Shown here in pieces: positions 45,490-54,935 of a DNA stretch of 64,000 nucleotides. A model generated the notes under the pieces. That model searched no databases. It had not been told where the DNA came from and saw nothing but the letters and a program-made list of their open reading frames with translations. Numbering within the stretch: the first letter of the stretch is position 1; each line of letters opens with the position of its first letter. The stretch lies in assembly GCF_028372415.1 (NCBI RefSeq), contig NC_092874.1, positions 238,988,069 to 239,052,068 of the forward strand, read 5' to 3'. This DNA comes from Notamacropus eugenii (taxonomy: Eukaryota; Chordata; Mammalia; Diprotodontia; Macropodidae). A program made the translations under genes and the position numbers.

Positions 45490-45806
45490 GTGTGTGTGTT
45501 CGTCCTTTGTTACCAAAGAAGATCACGCCATCAGAGAAATAATGACATGACTTCCACATGACTTTGTTTTGAGTGAGGAAGGGCTGTGCAGGTCACTAGC
45601 CTCACTTCTTCTCCAGAGCCATCTGAATCCAGTGACCAGATATTCATCAGGATGACTGGAGATGATCCAGGATGAAGAAATTGGGGTTAAGTAACTTGCC
45701 CAAGGTCACACAGCTAGTGAGTGTAAAGTGTTTGAGGTGAGATTTTAACTCAGGTCCTCCTGACTTCTGCACTGGGGCTCTATCCACTATACCACCTAGC
45801 TGCCCT
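45490..45806 (-). mobile_element. Marsupial composite SINE (tRNA-like head, shared 3' tail)
   Basis: On the minus strand: head ggcagctaggtggtatagtg, MIR-like core (ctagctgtgtgaccttgggc), then a tail (tcatcctgatgaatatctgg to gtaacaaaggacgaacac) shared with 19,330-19,494. A GT run flanks its 3' end. Confidence 0.85.
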
Positions 45807-45809
45807 TTG

Positions 45810-46127
45810 TATGCAGATCCCACAAGTATTCATTGTACCCTTATCAACTTCCTCTCTCCTTCAACATAATGACTCTTGAATTTTTTTTTCCTTTTCCTTG
45901 CCAAGGACAACCAAACCTTCTATACATGTAGCAACTGATCCAGTCGATTTCGCTAAGAAGACTGAGGTAAACCAATATAAGTTTCTCCAGGCCCTTTTCC
46001 TCTATTCAGCCCCTTTTCTTCTATTCCTCAAAACATTTCAACATCTTCATGGGCTATTTGCCTTTCTTTTCATCTCATAAGAATTATTGGGGGGAGAAGG
46101 GAGGACGCGGAGTTAGGTGGCATAGCA
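45810..46127. other. No recognised gene or repeat
   Basis: Nothing assignable; a 60-codon frame (45,898-46,080) has no family resemblance. Confidence 0.35.
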
Positions 46128-46298
46128 AACAGGCATATAGGTGATTCAGTGGATAAAATACTTGACCTGGAGTCAGACGACCTGAATTCAAATCTGGCCT
46201 CAGACACTTAACTGTGTGACTCTGGGCAAATCACTTAATCCTGTTTGCTTCAGTTTCTTCATCTATAAAATGAGCCGAAGAAGGAAATGACAAACCTT
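46128..46298 (+). mobile_element. WSINE-type SINE, 3' truncated
   Basis: 'gtgattcagtggataaaata', 'gacctggagtcagacgacct', 'gcctcagacacttaactgtg' up to 'gccgaagaaggaaatgacaa', where it stops. Confidence 0.8.
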
Positions 46299-46302
46299 CT
46301 AG

Positions 46303-46420
46303 TCGTAATAATAGTAGCAGTAACAGTAGCTGCAACAATAGCCAGCATTTATATAGTATTTTGGGGATTTGCAAAACACTTTATATATGGTATCTCGTTT
46401 ATTCCAGTTAAACAATTGCT
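46303..46420 (-). mobile_element. MIR-type SINE with short AGT/AGC/AAC tract at its tail
   Basis: A mini-array (taatagtagcagtaacagta, gctgcaaca) is followed by antisense MIR text 'gcatttatatagtattttgg' and 'gcaaaacactttatatatgg'. The tract repeats in miniature the composition of the 43,829 array, again at a MIR tail. Confidence 0.65.
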
Positions 46421-46429
46421 GAATAAATG

Positions 46430-46605
46430 AATACTGTTGCCAGAATAATCTTGCTTAGGAGTAGAACTACTTAAATCATTTCACTGATCAAAAATCTTCA
46501 GTGGCTCCCTATTCCTACAAGTTTAAGTTTAAAATCTTTTTGATTCAAAGCTCTTTCCAATTTGATATCACTCTGTCCTTCCAACTTTTATACTATCCAT
46601 AAGCC
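46430..46605 (+). mobile_element. L2-type LINE fragment
   Basis: 'cttcagtggctccctattcc', 'aatctttttgattcaaagct' and 'tccaatttgatatcac' in L2 order. Confidence 0.6.
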
Positions 46606-46780
46606 ATCAATGTCAAACTCATGAAACCAAATATAAGGCCGCATATTGCCTTACAAAACCACATATTAACATTATCAATATTCTATTGTATTTTTATTTT
46701 GTTAAATATTTCCCAGTTACATTTTAACCTGTGGGTAGGCCTCCTTACTAACACCTCTGTTCTAAATTTAGACCCAATTG
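46606..46780 (+). mobile_element. hAT-type MITE fragment, same family as 4,952-5,199
   Basis: Starts atcaatgtcaaactcatgaa; carries 'cctacaaaaccaca'-type text and 'aaatatttcccagttacatt', shared in inverse orientation with the complete copy. Ends are eroded. Confidence 0.6.
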
Positions 46781-46849
46781 GATTACTTTCCTCTCTCACA
46801 CTCTCCCCTACACTTTTCCTTTCCCTACCCTTCCCTCAAGCCATTTCCT

Positions 46850-47025
46850 CTCTATAGGATCATAGAGCTGAGTCCAACTCCCCCATTTTACAAATGAGGA
46901 AATTCAACCCCAGAAAGGTTAAGTGATTTGTGCAAGGTCATACAGGTAGTAAGAATTACAGCTAGCATCCAAATTCAGGTCTGGTGACTCCAAAATCAGT
47001 GGTCTTTACACTGCATCATACATCC
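46850..47025 (-). mobile_element. MIR-like therian SINE
   Basis: 'ggatcatagagctgagtcca', 'cccattttacaaatgaggaa', 'gttaagtgatttgtgcaagg', 'gtgactccaaaatcagtggt'. Confidence 0.8.
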
Positions 47026-47234
47026 CTTGGGTGAAAGTTCACCTCATCCAGGTGATCTGAACTCACTGAGGCCTGCCAAATATGATCTTATCCATCTTGG
47101 TTCTAGACTCTCTACTAATAGGTTTTGATCTATTTTTCCAAGTCTGAAGATAATTTTTATTGGTACAGAAAACAGAAGAAAAATATAAATGTTTCTGCTT
47201 TTTCTCCAGTGTCCAACATCATATTTTGTTGTCT

Positions 47235-47460
47235 TATTTAATTCAATTCAATTCTATTAACATGTATTAAGTGCCTAATATATACAAGGCACAGTGCTAC
47301 GTACCAGGCCATATGAAGAAGGAAATACCTAACATTTACAAGAGTATTTTTAATACACATTGCATATGAAGTTCACTACACATTTCATACACATTGCCCC
47401 ATTTGACCCTTACAGCAACCTCATGAGGCAGGTAACACAAATGTAACATGGATTATGCAG
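47235..47460. mobile_element. CR1/L3-style start followed by MIR-like text
   Basis: 'attaacatgtattaagtgcc', 'caaggcacagtgctacgtac', then 'gacccttacagcaacctcat' and gaggcaggta. Confidence 0.5.
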
Positions 47461-48084
47461 AATGAGAACAGATATTTTCTGCATGCCTCTAGTTGACCCT
47501 GTGGTGCTTTGCAGCTGCTTGTGGCCTTAGGTTGACCCTTTGGTAAAAGCACTTGGTGATATTCTGTGGCATGGAATGGTCCTCCCCACCTGATAGAGTG
47601 AACAATTCAGATGCCACTGTCTCATCTTGATCTCATAAAATCACCTGTTCTAAGAAGGAAACACAAGAGAGGCAGGGGCTGCCAGAGGCCCAGGAGCAAA
47701 CTCACGTAGTTGGGTCCTCCAAGCACCAGCTTCCATGTTGTTGGGATCACCATGTTGGTAGGGAGTAGATGACCTTGTCCTTTCCCCACCCCGCAGTGGA
47801 GTTACACCTTGACCCATCATGGTCAAAGATGGACAATCTAGAAGCTATTTCTTTTAACAGATGTTGCACCTCAATCCCTTGCTATTTTGGAGAAGGAGTA
47901 GAAGACAAAAGGACCACTCAGGGTTTTCCACATCATACCAAAACAGCAAGTTCTTTCAGCAATGAGTCAATACATCTGGAAATAGTCCCAAAGTGGGCCA
48001 ATCAAAACTAGACACAGAATATCTGGCCATGCTTTGTGCAACTCACCTTATATAGGTATTTCTATTTTGGATATGAAGAAAGAG
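47461..48084. other. No recognised gene or repeat
   Basis: An 80-codon frame (47,769-48,011) has no family resemblance. Confidence 0.35.
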
Positions 48085-48345
48085 GTCATATGATCATAGA
48101 TTTAAAGCTGGAAAGGACCTTTGTGTATACCACATTTTACAGATAAGAAAACTCAGGATCAAAGGGAGGCAGTGGCTTGCCCAAGGTCATGAAAGTAGTA
48201 AATGTCAGAACTGAGATTTGAAGTGAAGTCCTCAGGTTCCCAGTTTAAAGTCTGGCTAAGTGATTTATCCTTGGGGATTTGAACACATTTCTCTTGACTC
48301 TCAAGTCCGTATGCTTACCACTACTCCAAGCTGTCTTTGTAAGAA
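48085..48345 (-). mobile_element. MIR-like therian SINE(s)
   Basis: 'gatcatagatttaaagctgg', 'cattttacagataagaaaac', 'ggcttgcccaaggtcatgaa', 'cttaccactactccaagctg'. Confidence 0.8.
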
Positions 48346-48399
48346 CCTTTTCCCAAGTACCTCACATAATATTTCATTTTATACTTTTCAAATGTACTT

Positions 48400-48565
48400 A
48401 ATGTAGAATATAATGAATTGTAAGTATCTCAGTCTGTATAATCCCCATATGAAACCACTCCAGAGCATCAAAGACCATTTTTAATATAAACTTTGTTATC
48501 TCCCCCAGTAGCTAGACCAGCACTATGAACACAATAGGTGTTTACTAAAAGTTTGTTGATCCAGT
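48400..48565 (+). mobile_element. L2-type LINE 3' end, degraded
   Basis: Ends 'aataggtgtttactaaaagt' then ttgttgatcc. Confidence 0.5.
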
Positions 48566-48569
48566 GAAC

Positions 48570-49970
48570 AAATGTTGTCATTGGTGACCATAAAAAAGCA
48601 AACAAAAAAAATTCTAGAATCTCACTTCACTTTACATATTTCCTAGAGCTGACAAATAGTGGGGACATCATTCTTTGAAGAGGTCAACAGTTAAAACTGT
48701 TAGTTTATTTTACTTTTTTCTTTTTGCTACTGAGTCACTTGGGGACCTACTTACTTTTCTAGTATCTAAATTAAAGACTAGAAAGTGCTTTTATGCTCTC
48801 AAATCAGAGGTAGCTCAATGGGGAAAATTCCCATTATTAGGTAAGAAGTGAGGTCACTGAGCAAAAAAAAAAAAAAGATAAGATTTCATCAGTGTGGATA
48901 TAACCACTCTCCAGTCCCATAGACCCCAACCATCTAATATATTTAAAAGAATTTCATGAGTTGCTGGAGCAAAAGAAAAAGTATCCCTTGGTGACCAATC
49001 CTTTTTTGATGAGCTTCTCCAAACTTAGCTGAGCTGTTTCTCAGATGACATCTAGTCAATCTGGCCCATCCACACTTAAAAGCTTTTCTGGCTTGGTCTG
49101 AAACCTGCCAAATTTTACGTTAAGAAGTATAGAATTTTTAATGGAAGAAACTAATATTCTGGATCTTCTACAATCAAATGTTTCACTAAAATTATGTTAT
49201 TAACCTTGCTTAGCCATATCCCTGAAAAATATTTAAAAAACAATATAGCCTTTATTTACAGATAGTGAAACTAGGGTAATCACTTTGCTATTTATCAGTA
49301 TCAACTTGACCCTATAACCAAGGCAACATATTGGATGGTCTGATTGCTTCATCTTACTGTAAAGGGGATTCTCTCGGAGTAGTTTTATAAAATTCCATTT
49401 AGCAAAGCCCTTGGATTTTTTTTTAAGGATGCAATTGTGTTCTATTCCCACCCTGGATCTTTTGCTAAAATAGCTGAATTTACTTGGATTTCAATTAGCC
49501 AAATCCTCAGATCTAATGATTTTTAAAATCTTTTTTAATTATTCGATAATGGGTATACTCTCCACTGACATGAGGGTAAATGCGGGTTTCTTTTATTACC
49601 TTTAAAATCTGCGCAAAATTTATTGTAGGTCAAACGTTTCATTCGCAAGGAAGCAGCCAAATGCTTTCTATAGCTGTTTGGGGTCTACTTGGGGGGAACG
49701 AGAGGATGGATATATCATTTAAAGGAATCCTATTACCGTCCCTACATAGCACACAAGTTGGTGCCAGTAGGAAGGTAGAGGGAGAGAGTTGAAGAGCGAC
49801 CAGTTCCGGCATTATGGTCAAGGGTTTTAATTTCCAATGCTCTTTTGCTCCAGCTGGGTTTCAAGTAGCTTAGGCAAAGAGTATTTGCGATACAAACCCA
49901 TGAGTCAAGAAGCTAATGAAATTGTCATGCAATATTTTAGCTGCTCTTCTGCCTGCACAGGTACAGATAT

Positions 49971-49973
<3 letters not shown>
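48570..49973. other. USP15 upstream flank without recognised repeats
   Basis: An unusually repeat-poor 1.4 kb between the transposon-rich flank and the tandem repeats before the promoter. No coding exon seen. It could contain promoter-distal regulatory DNA, which cannot be judged from one sequence. Confidence 0.4.

Positions 49974-50016
<43 letters not shown>
49974..50016 (+). repeat. (CA)n microsatellite, about 21 copies
   Basis: Uninterrupted AC/CA run immediately before the 75-bp minisatellite. Alternating purine-pyrimidine, so Z-DNA-prone in principle. Confidence 0.97.
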
Positions 50017-50018
<2 letters not shown>

Positions 50019-50019
50019 C

Positions 50020-50600
50020 AGCCAAAGTTGTCAGGTAAATAAAGTTTCGCGTACATCTGGCCATCTGTGTGCGCATACGTACATACACAATTCCAATTAA
50101 GCTAGAGTTGTCATGTTTCGCACGCATCGGTCATTGGCGTGGGTATACACACATATGCAGACAACTGCTATTAAGTTAGAGCTGTCATGTTTGCCATACA
50201 TCTGTCCACTGGCTCCGTACACTCATAGACACACACGCACCCTTTCAAGGCAGTCATTTCACACACATCTGGCTACTGGCGTGCATACACACCACACATT
50301 CACACAACCCCTATTAAAGTCACGTATCCTGCACATCTGGCCACTGGCGCGCATACACATACGAGCACACACAAAACCCCTATTAACTCAGAGTTGTCAT
50401 GTTTCACACACATCTGGCCACTGGCACGAGTACAAACACATACGTACATACAATTTCTATGAGCCAAAGTTGTCATGTTTTGCACACACCTGGCCACAGA
50501 CACGCGCAGGCGCACACACACATACATACACACCCTATTACGTTAGAGTTGTCATGAAAATAAGGTTTCGCGCACATCTGGTCCCTGGAGAGAGAAGGGA
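50020..50600 (+). repeat. Promoter-proximal minisatellite, about 8 units of 69-80 bp
   Basis: Each unit contains gttgtcatgtttcgcacaca then tctggccactggcgcgcata, an ACACAC/CATACG run, and a ctattaa end. The gttgtcat anchor or its variants fall at 50,027, 50,107, 50,181, 50,250, 50,319, 50,393, 50,469 and 50,548. Units differ considerably, so the array is old. Several units carry CpG (tttcgc, ggcgcgc, acgt), unusual outside an unmethylated region. The last unit runs into the CpG island. Apparent His/Thr-rich frames across it are by-products of the ~25-codon period. Confidence 0.9.
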
Positions 50601-50720
50601 GGGAAGACACCGGCGCCGAAAGCGAGGAGGATCGGGCGGTACTGGGCCACGAATAAAACGAGAGTGCAGGGGCTCCCAGTGGCGGACCGCGGAGAGGCAG
50701 CATTTACGCACTGGGAAGAG

Positions 50721-50725
50721 CCAAT
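50721..50725 (+). promoter_or_regulatory. CCAAT box candidate (NF-Y)
   Basis: gagccaatgaag, about 190-300 bp upstream of the likely start region, at the usual edge of a CpG-island promoter. Confidence 0.45.
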
Positions 50726-50888
50726 GAAGTTCAAGGTGGTGGTGCTGTCGCTGCTGCCCTCGGCACTGGCCGTTAGGGGGCAGCAAAGGACGCCCGCGCG
50801 CTCCCCGGCCAAGCTCTCCTCCGCCTCCTCCCTCCCCCTCCTATCCTCCCCTCCCCCATTACGTCTCTCTAGGTTGCCGACCCGGCGG

Positions 50889-50900
50889 CGGGGCGGGGCC
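50889..50900 (+). promoter_or_regulatory. GC box candidate (Sp/KLF)
   Basis: cggggcggggcc matches the Sp1-type GGGGCGGGG core. Two further overlapping copies occur just inside intron 1 (about 51,128-51,143). Confidence 0.6.
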
Positions 50901-50913
50901 GCGGGACGCCGTG

Positions 50914-50931
50914 TTCCCACAATGCTCCGGG
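50914..50931 (+). promoter_or_regulatory. ZNF143/Staf-like motif
   Basis: ttcccacaatgctccggg fits the CCCANAATGC core of ZNF143 sites with one or two mismatches in the flank. ZNF143 is common at TATA-less CpG promoters. Read from consensus memory, not scored. Confidence 0.5.
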
Positions 50932-51028
50932 GCGGTGCCGCCGCCGCCGCTGCCGCCGCCGCTGCTGCCGCCGGTACCGCCGCCGCTGCCGCCGTCGCCG
51001 CCTCCTCCGCTGCCGCTAGTGGAAGAAG
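50932..51028 (+). other. USP15: GCC/CGC-rich probable 5' UTR segment
   Basis: Runs of gccgcc/gctgcc triplets (imperfect) lead into the start codon. In-frame TAG at 51,017-51,019, four codons before the ATG, excludes any N-terminal extension of USP15. An upstream ATG at 50,922 opens a poly-alanine frame that overlaps the USP15 start in another frame; whether it is transcribed depends on the start site. Confidence 0.65.
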
Positions 51029-51037
51029 ATGGCGGAG
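51026..51037 (+). promoter_or_regulatory. YY1-like site overlapping the USP15 start codon
   Basis: aagatggcggag matches the YY1 consensus AANATGGCGGC at 10 or more positions. YY1 sites of this type often overlap start codons in housekeeping genes. The same 12-mer occurs at the 5' end of HAL1-b. Confidence 0.6.
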
Positions 51038-51117
51038 GGAGGAGCGGCGGATCTGGACACCCAGCAGTCCGACATCGCTACGCTGCTCAAAACCTCGCTC
51101 CGGAAAGGGGACACCTG
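51029..51117 (+). CDS. USP15: USP15, coding exon 1 (partial CDS; ubiquitin-specific protease 15)
   Basis: USP15 is a cysteine deubiquitinase of the USP4/USP11/USP15 group that removes ubiquitin from targets in TGF-beta/SMAD, NF-kappaB and other pathways, in cytosol and nucleus. Exon 1 encodes 29 codons plus two bases: MAEGGAADLDTQ, then QSDIATLLKTSLRKGDT, with TG of the next Trp codon. That is the known USP15 N-terminus, entering the DUSP domain; only one residue (Gln13, where I recall Arg in human) differs. The start is fixed by an in-frame TAG four codons upstream, a good ATGG context and the match. The exon ends at CTG|GTGAGG, giving a phase-2 intron as in human, where exon 2 completes Trp and continues Tyr-Leu-Val. 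Catalytic domains lie in later exons outside the window. Confidence 0.96.
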
Positions 51118-51123
51118 GTGAGG
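51118..51123 (+). other. USP15: Splice donor of USP15 intron 1
   Basis: CTG|GTGAGG is a strong U2-type 5' splice site; the phase (2) agrees with completion of the Trp codon by exon 2. Confidence 0.92.
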
Positions 51124-51919
51124 GGGACGGGGCGGGGCGGGGACTGAGGCGCCCGCGGCTGCTGGGGGGGAGCCGGGCGGGAAGCGCCGGGGCTGGTGTC
51201 TTTGCTGAGTGACAGGTGCGGGGGGCGGGGGGCAGGTCAGATCGGGGACCGTGGAGCGCTGGTGGGGGGGTGGCGGGGAGGTCAGAGGGTAGGCTGGAGG
51301 TGTGAGGTCGCGAGGGGGGGTGGGGGCTGCTGCTGCCTGCGTCCCGCCCTCCCGAGCCGCTCCCAGCCTCGGGCCCTCATCCGGTGAGACCCTGCGGAGG
51401 ACAGGGAAGGGGCGTGGGTGGACAGGTCCCATCCGGCCCGGATCCGGAGCTTCTCTTCCTTTCTTTCCGTCGTTTCCTCCCCTTGGACCGACCGCCAAGT
51501 TTGCCTGTCTGGTGAGCCTCGCATCCTTCCGGGCCGGACAGGCTGCAGGCCGCACAGGTGGCATGGGTCGGGGCTCCGCCGGAGGGGAAGGAGCCCCTAG
51601 TTTCCCGGTCCTTGTCAGAGGAGTAGTGCGGAGTCGGGATCGTGGAGGCCCCACGTGGTCTCGGGCTTCCCAGGGAGCTTGTCATGCAGCAGGAGCAGCG
51701 GTGAAGGGGGGTGGGGGGGGCGTTCGCTTTGAATTTCAGCCCGTACCTTCCTGACTCAGGGGATAAGAGAGCCCTGCAAAAAAAAGATAAGTCCGTGGGA
51801 GATGAACTCACTTGCTGATGGTATGGGTAAAGCTCTAGAGTTAGATTACTTAAGAACCCAACTAAGGTAGGCAGGTGATTCCATCCCAAGGAGTGGAATT
51901 TTTCATATCCCCAAACAGT

Positions 51920-52010
51920 CAATCAGTTGGTAAGCATTTATTGAGCTCCTGCTGTGGTTCGACGTACTGTACTAAGTGCTGGAGCAAACGAAATAACATT
52001 TATCTGCTAA
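51920..52010 (+). mobile_element. CR1/L3-style LINE fragment
   Basis: 'gtaagcatttattgagctcc', 'tgtactaagtgctggagcaa'. Confidence 0.55.
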
Positions 52011-52074
52011 ATAAGCTAAAAGTGTAAATGTGGCTATGTGTAAGAAGGGTTGCTTTATTTAGTCAGTAATCATA

Positions 52075-52275
52075 ACTATAGGTACCATTTATATACCAAG
52101 GACGTCAGGCATTGTACTAAGCACGTTACAATTATTATCTTACTGGAACTTCATAACAACCCTGGGAGGAAGGTGCTGTTACTATTCCCATTTTACAGAT
52201 GAGGGAACTCCGACAGACGGGTTAAGGACCCAGATAGGAAGTATCTGAGGGCAGACTCGAATTCAGGTCTTGCTG
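52075..52275 (-). mobile_element. MIR-type SINE
   Basis: 'attgtactaagcacgttaca', 'cttcataacaaccctgggag', 'cccattttacagatgaggga', 'gggcagactcgaattcaggt'. Confidence 0.8.
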
Positions 52276-52439
52276 AGTAATCCAGGAAGCCCTTATAAAC
52301 TTTAATAGCCAGTTGTGTTCCAGGCACATCGATAAGCATTACATGCAGGAAAAGACGATCTAAATTCAAGGAGCTAGTGTACAAAAGCTTTTTTTTCTGA
52401 TTGATTTTTATTTAAAGTTTGAAGAAAATTAAGCATTAA

Positions 52440-52660
52440 TGTCAAAGCCTGTCTTGACTTATGGTTGGATTTGTATCCTCAGTCCTTAGCACATAGTGAG
52501 TGCTTTTTAAAAAATGCTTATTGCCTGCCTTCTGGAAGTCATTATTTTGTAGGGCTGAGTGAATGATTTTGTTTTCCTCAGTTGCTGTAGTTTCTTCTCA
52601 GTAGCTTCTGCAGAGTGCCAAGAGCCTGGGTTAGGTGCCTAATAAATGTTTATTGGCTGA
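52440..52660 (+). mobile_element. Two L2-type LINE 3' ends
   Basis: 'atcctcagtccttagcacat' then agtgagtgctttt; and 'gtgcctaataaatgtttatt' ending ggctga. Confidence 0.6.
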
Positions 52661-52664
52661 CCAG

Positions 52665-53305
52665 CTGTGTACTTTAATGGGGCATGTACCTTCAACATTT
52701 AAATGAATTGTGAGATTACAACAAAGAAGAAGCAAGTTTTAATGCCTCTTAGTAATCTCTATAGTTCATCTTCTTGTGTGAAGTTTACCGATCATTGGAG
52801 AAATAGAGCATATCTGGATTACTCAGGTTTAACCTTGGCGCAATGGTTCTTTCAGTATGTGGTCAGTAATTGTCCTACTGTGTGTTAAAGAAGACATTGC
52901 CTTATAATGAAAATTTAGGCTTTGAAACAGAAGCTAGTGTATCAAGGTTTGAAATTTTACCTCAGCTTTTTTAGTAATGTCATTTAATGATAAAATCTAG
53001 TAGAGACCAAAGATCAACCTAGCTAAGCTCACAGAGGCTTCTTGCCAGATTGGCCAAGTGTGATGAATTTTTGCTACAGCAATTCATGAAGCCAATTTCT
53101 GAACTCATGAAGGAATTGCAGTCTTTGATTGGTAGAAGAAACATGTACACAAATGAAAGTGCAGGTGCTTTAATACTGTAGTCAGAAATCTATGACACTT
53201 ATTAGGAGCAGTATACCTATTGTCATGCATGTGCCCATTTTTATTTAAAGGTTATAATTGTTAAGCTTTTGCTTTATGATAAAGTTACTGAGAACATTTT
53301 CTCCT
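52665..53305 (+). other. Intronic, nothing recognised
   Basis: No frame or repeat signature seen. Confidence 0.35.
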
Positions 53306-53309
53306 TATA

Positions 53310-53460
53310 TATAGAGGTTTAGAATAGGAAAGAATTTTAGAGATCATGTAGTCCAACTCCTTTTATATTACCACTGAGGAATGTGAGGCCAAGATGTGGT
53401 ATTAGAGGTAAATTCGATCATGCAGTAAATGAATTGCATCATTTTTCACTTTTAATTAAA
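53310..53460 (-). mobile_element. MIR-like therian SINE
   Basis: 'ttagagatcatgtagtccaa', 'ctccttttatattaccactg', 'gaggaatgtgaggccaagat'. Confidence 0.65.
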
Positions 53461-53699
53461 GAAAAGCAAAAAGGGGCTGAAATTGTATATGTTGTGGTAG
53501 ATATTGGGAGACCTGACTGATTTATAAATGGGGGCTATATTCTAACTGTAGTCTAGCAGAGGAAATCTGGCCAAGTACTGAAAAAAGAGTTTTGCTTTTT
53601 TTTAATGATAATGTAGTAGTATTAATCAGTTTTTGTTTTTAAATTGAAATGTAACATGGTTCATTGTTTTTAAATTAAAGTGATATTTTTCTTTTAAAC

Positions 53700-53880
53700 A
53701 GTTCAAATCTTGCCTCAGAAGCTAGCTGTTGACCCTAAATGGATCACTTAACCTCTCTCAGCCTTAATTTCCTCTTCTGTAAAATGAGGATAATAATAGC
53801 ACCTGGCTTACAGAGTTATTTTGAGGATCAAATGAGATAACATATTATATAGCACTTTTCAAACCCCTGATTAAGGTTTC
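53700..53880 (+). mobile_element. MIR-type SINE
   Basis: 'atggatcacttaacctctct', 'cctcttctgtaaaatgagga', 'gaggatcaaatgagataaca'. Confidence 0.85.
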
Positions 53881-54049
53881 CTATGGGGGGGGGAGATCTT
53901 GTCTACAGGTTTGTAGACAAAAGGGTCCATTTGCAAATGGGCTGGTGCTTTTGAAGGAGCTATAACTGGCACAACTAACCATCTTTGGAAAGGGCAGTGA
54001 AACTTAGGAAAGCCTGTCATGTTTATTTCTTAAAAACTATACTTTTGAA

Positions 54050-54935
54050 AAAATTTTTACTTTTACTTTTTTTAATGAATAAAGGTCTATTTTCTTTGCC
54101 ACTGCCTCTCCACCTTCATCCATTGTAAAGAAAAAGAAAATTCTTATAACAAATATGCACAGTCAAAGCAAAATATTCTCACAGTGACCTTATGCAGAAA
54201 ATATCAACACCCTGAGTCCATCATTTCTCTATCAGGAGAAAAATAGCATCACATTTTCTCATGGGTCTTCTGGAATAGTGGTTGGACATTGCATTAATCA
54301 GTATTCTTAAGTCTTTTAAAGTTGTTTGTCTTTATAGTGTTATCTTATATAAATTATTTTCCTGGTTCTGACCACTTTACCGCATCAGGTCATACTAGTC
54401 TTCCAAGCTTTCTCTGAAACCATTCCCTTCATTATTCCTTATAGCACAATGGTTTTCCATTACTTTATATGCCATAATTTTTTTCAGCCATTCTTCAGTA
54501 GTAATTTCCAGGTCCTTGCCACCATAAAAAGTGTTAAATGTGAGGCTGTCTGTCTATCCCTTGTTTATTCATGAACTCTTTCACCTATATGTCAAAAATC
54601 TGAAAGATAATTTTATCCTTTCTTCTCTAATTTGTTTCTGTTACCTTCACTTGGTATTTTATACCCAGATGTGATATATGTATGTGCGATATACATACAT
54701 ATCCATAGTTATAGCAATATCTATAGTTATATTTATTTACTTTTAGTTATAGTTATAACTTCATGGCTAGAAAACAAGAGAGAGATCAATTTGTATAGGT
54801 ATATATCTTGAGGTGTTTCTCTAGTCCTAATTTCTGCTAGACTGCTTTCTATTTTTCCCACCATTTTTTTTTAGATTAGTGAGTTCTTACTTGAGTAGCT
54901 GGAGTCTTTGGGTTTATCAAATATAACATGACTAT
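54050..54935 (-). mobile_element. Marsupial L1-type LINE 3' fragment
   Basis: Antisense tail and ORF2-end text: 'ttttcctggttctgaccact', 'gttttccattactttatatg', 'tttccaggtccttgccacca', then 'gaggtgtttctctagtccta'. It parallels the 3' end of the L1 at 7,463-8,900. It contains a TAT/CAT-rich tract near 54,670-54,750. Confidence 0.65.

Larger units (their letters stand above)
50560..51770 (+). promoter_or_regulatory. USP15: CpG-island promoter of USP15
   Basis: An abrupt change from AT-rich flank to GC-rich, CpG-dense DNA covering the 5' leader, exon 1 and the first ~650 bp of intron 1. No TATA box is evident. Likely elements are CCAAT (50,721-50,725), GC boxes (about 50,889-50,900 and 51,128-51,143), a ZNF143-like motif (50,914-50,931) and a YY1-like motif at the start codon. 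This is the layout of a broadly expressed TATA-less gene. The transcription start cannot be placed exactly; somewhere in 50,900-51,010 is likely. Confidence 0.9.

Noticed and set aside
1-50000. Exons of a neighbouring gene such as TAFA2, which I recall upstream of USP15 in human
   Set aside because: No exon with flanking splice sites and matching peptide was seen; non-coding first exons could not be excluded.
50020-50600. CRISPR-like array
   Set aside because: Units are contiguous, diverged tandem repeats without unique spacers, in a mammalian genome.
50113-50727. 204-codon His/Thr-rich frame
   Set aside because: Created by the ~75-bp (25-codon) minisatellite and CpG-island GC content; no recognisable protein.
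50664-51922. Many 60-212 codon frames around USP15 exon 1 on both strands
   Set aside because: Expected in CpG-island DNA with few stop codons; only the frame at 51,029-51,117 matches a known protein and ends in a splice donor. A divergent antisense gene is possible but unsupported.
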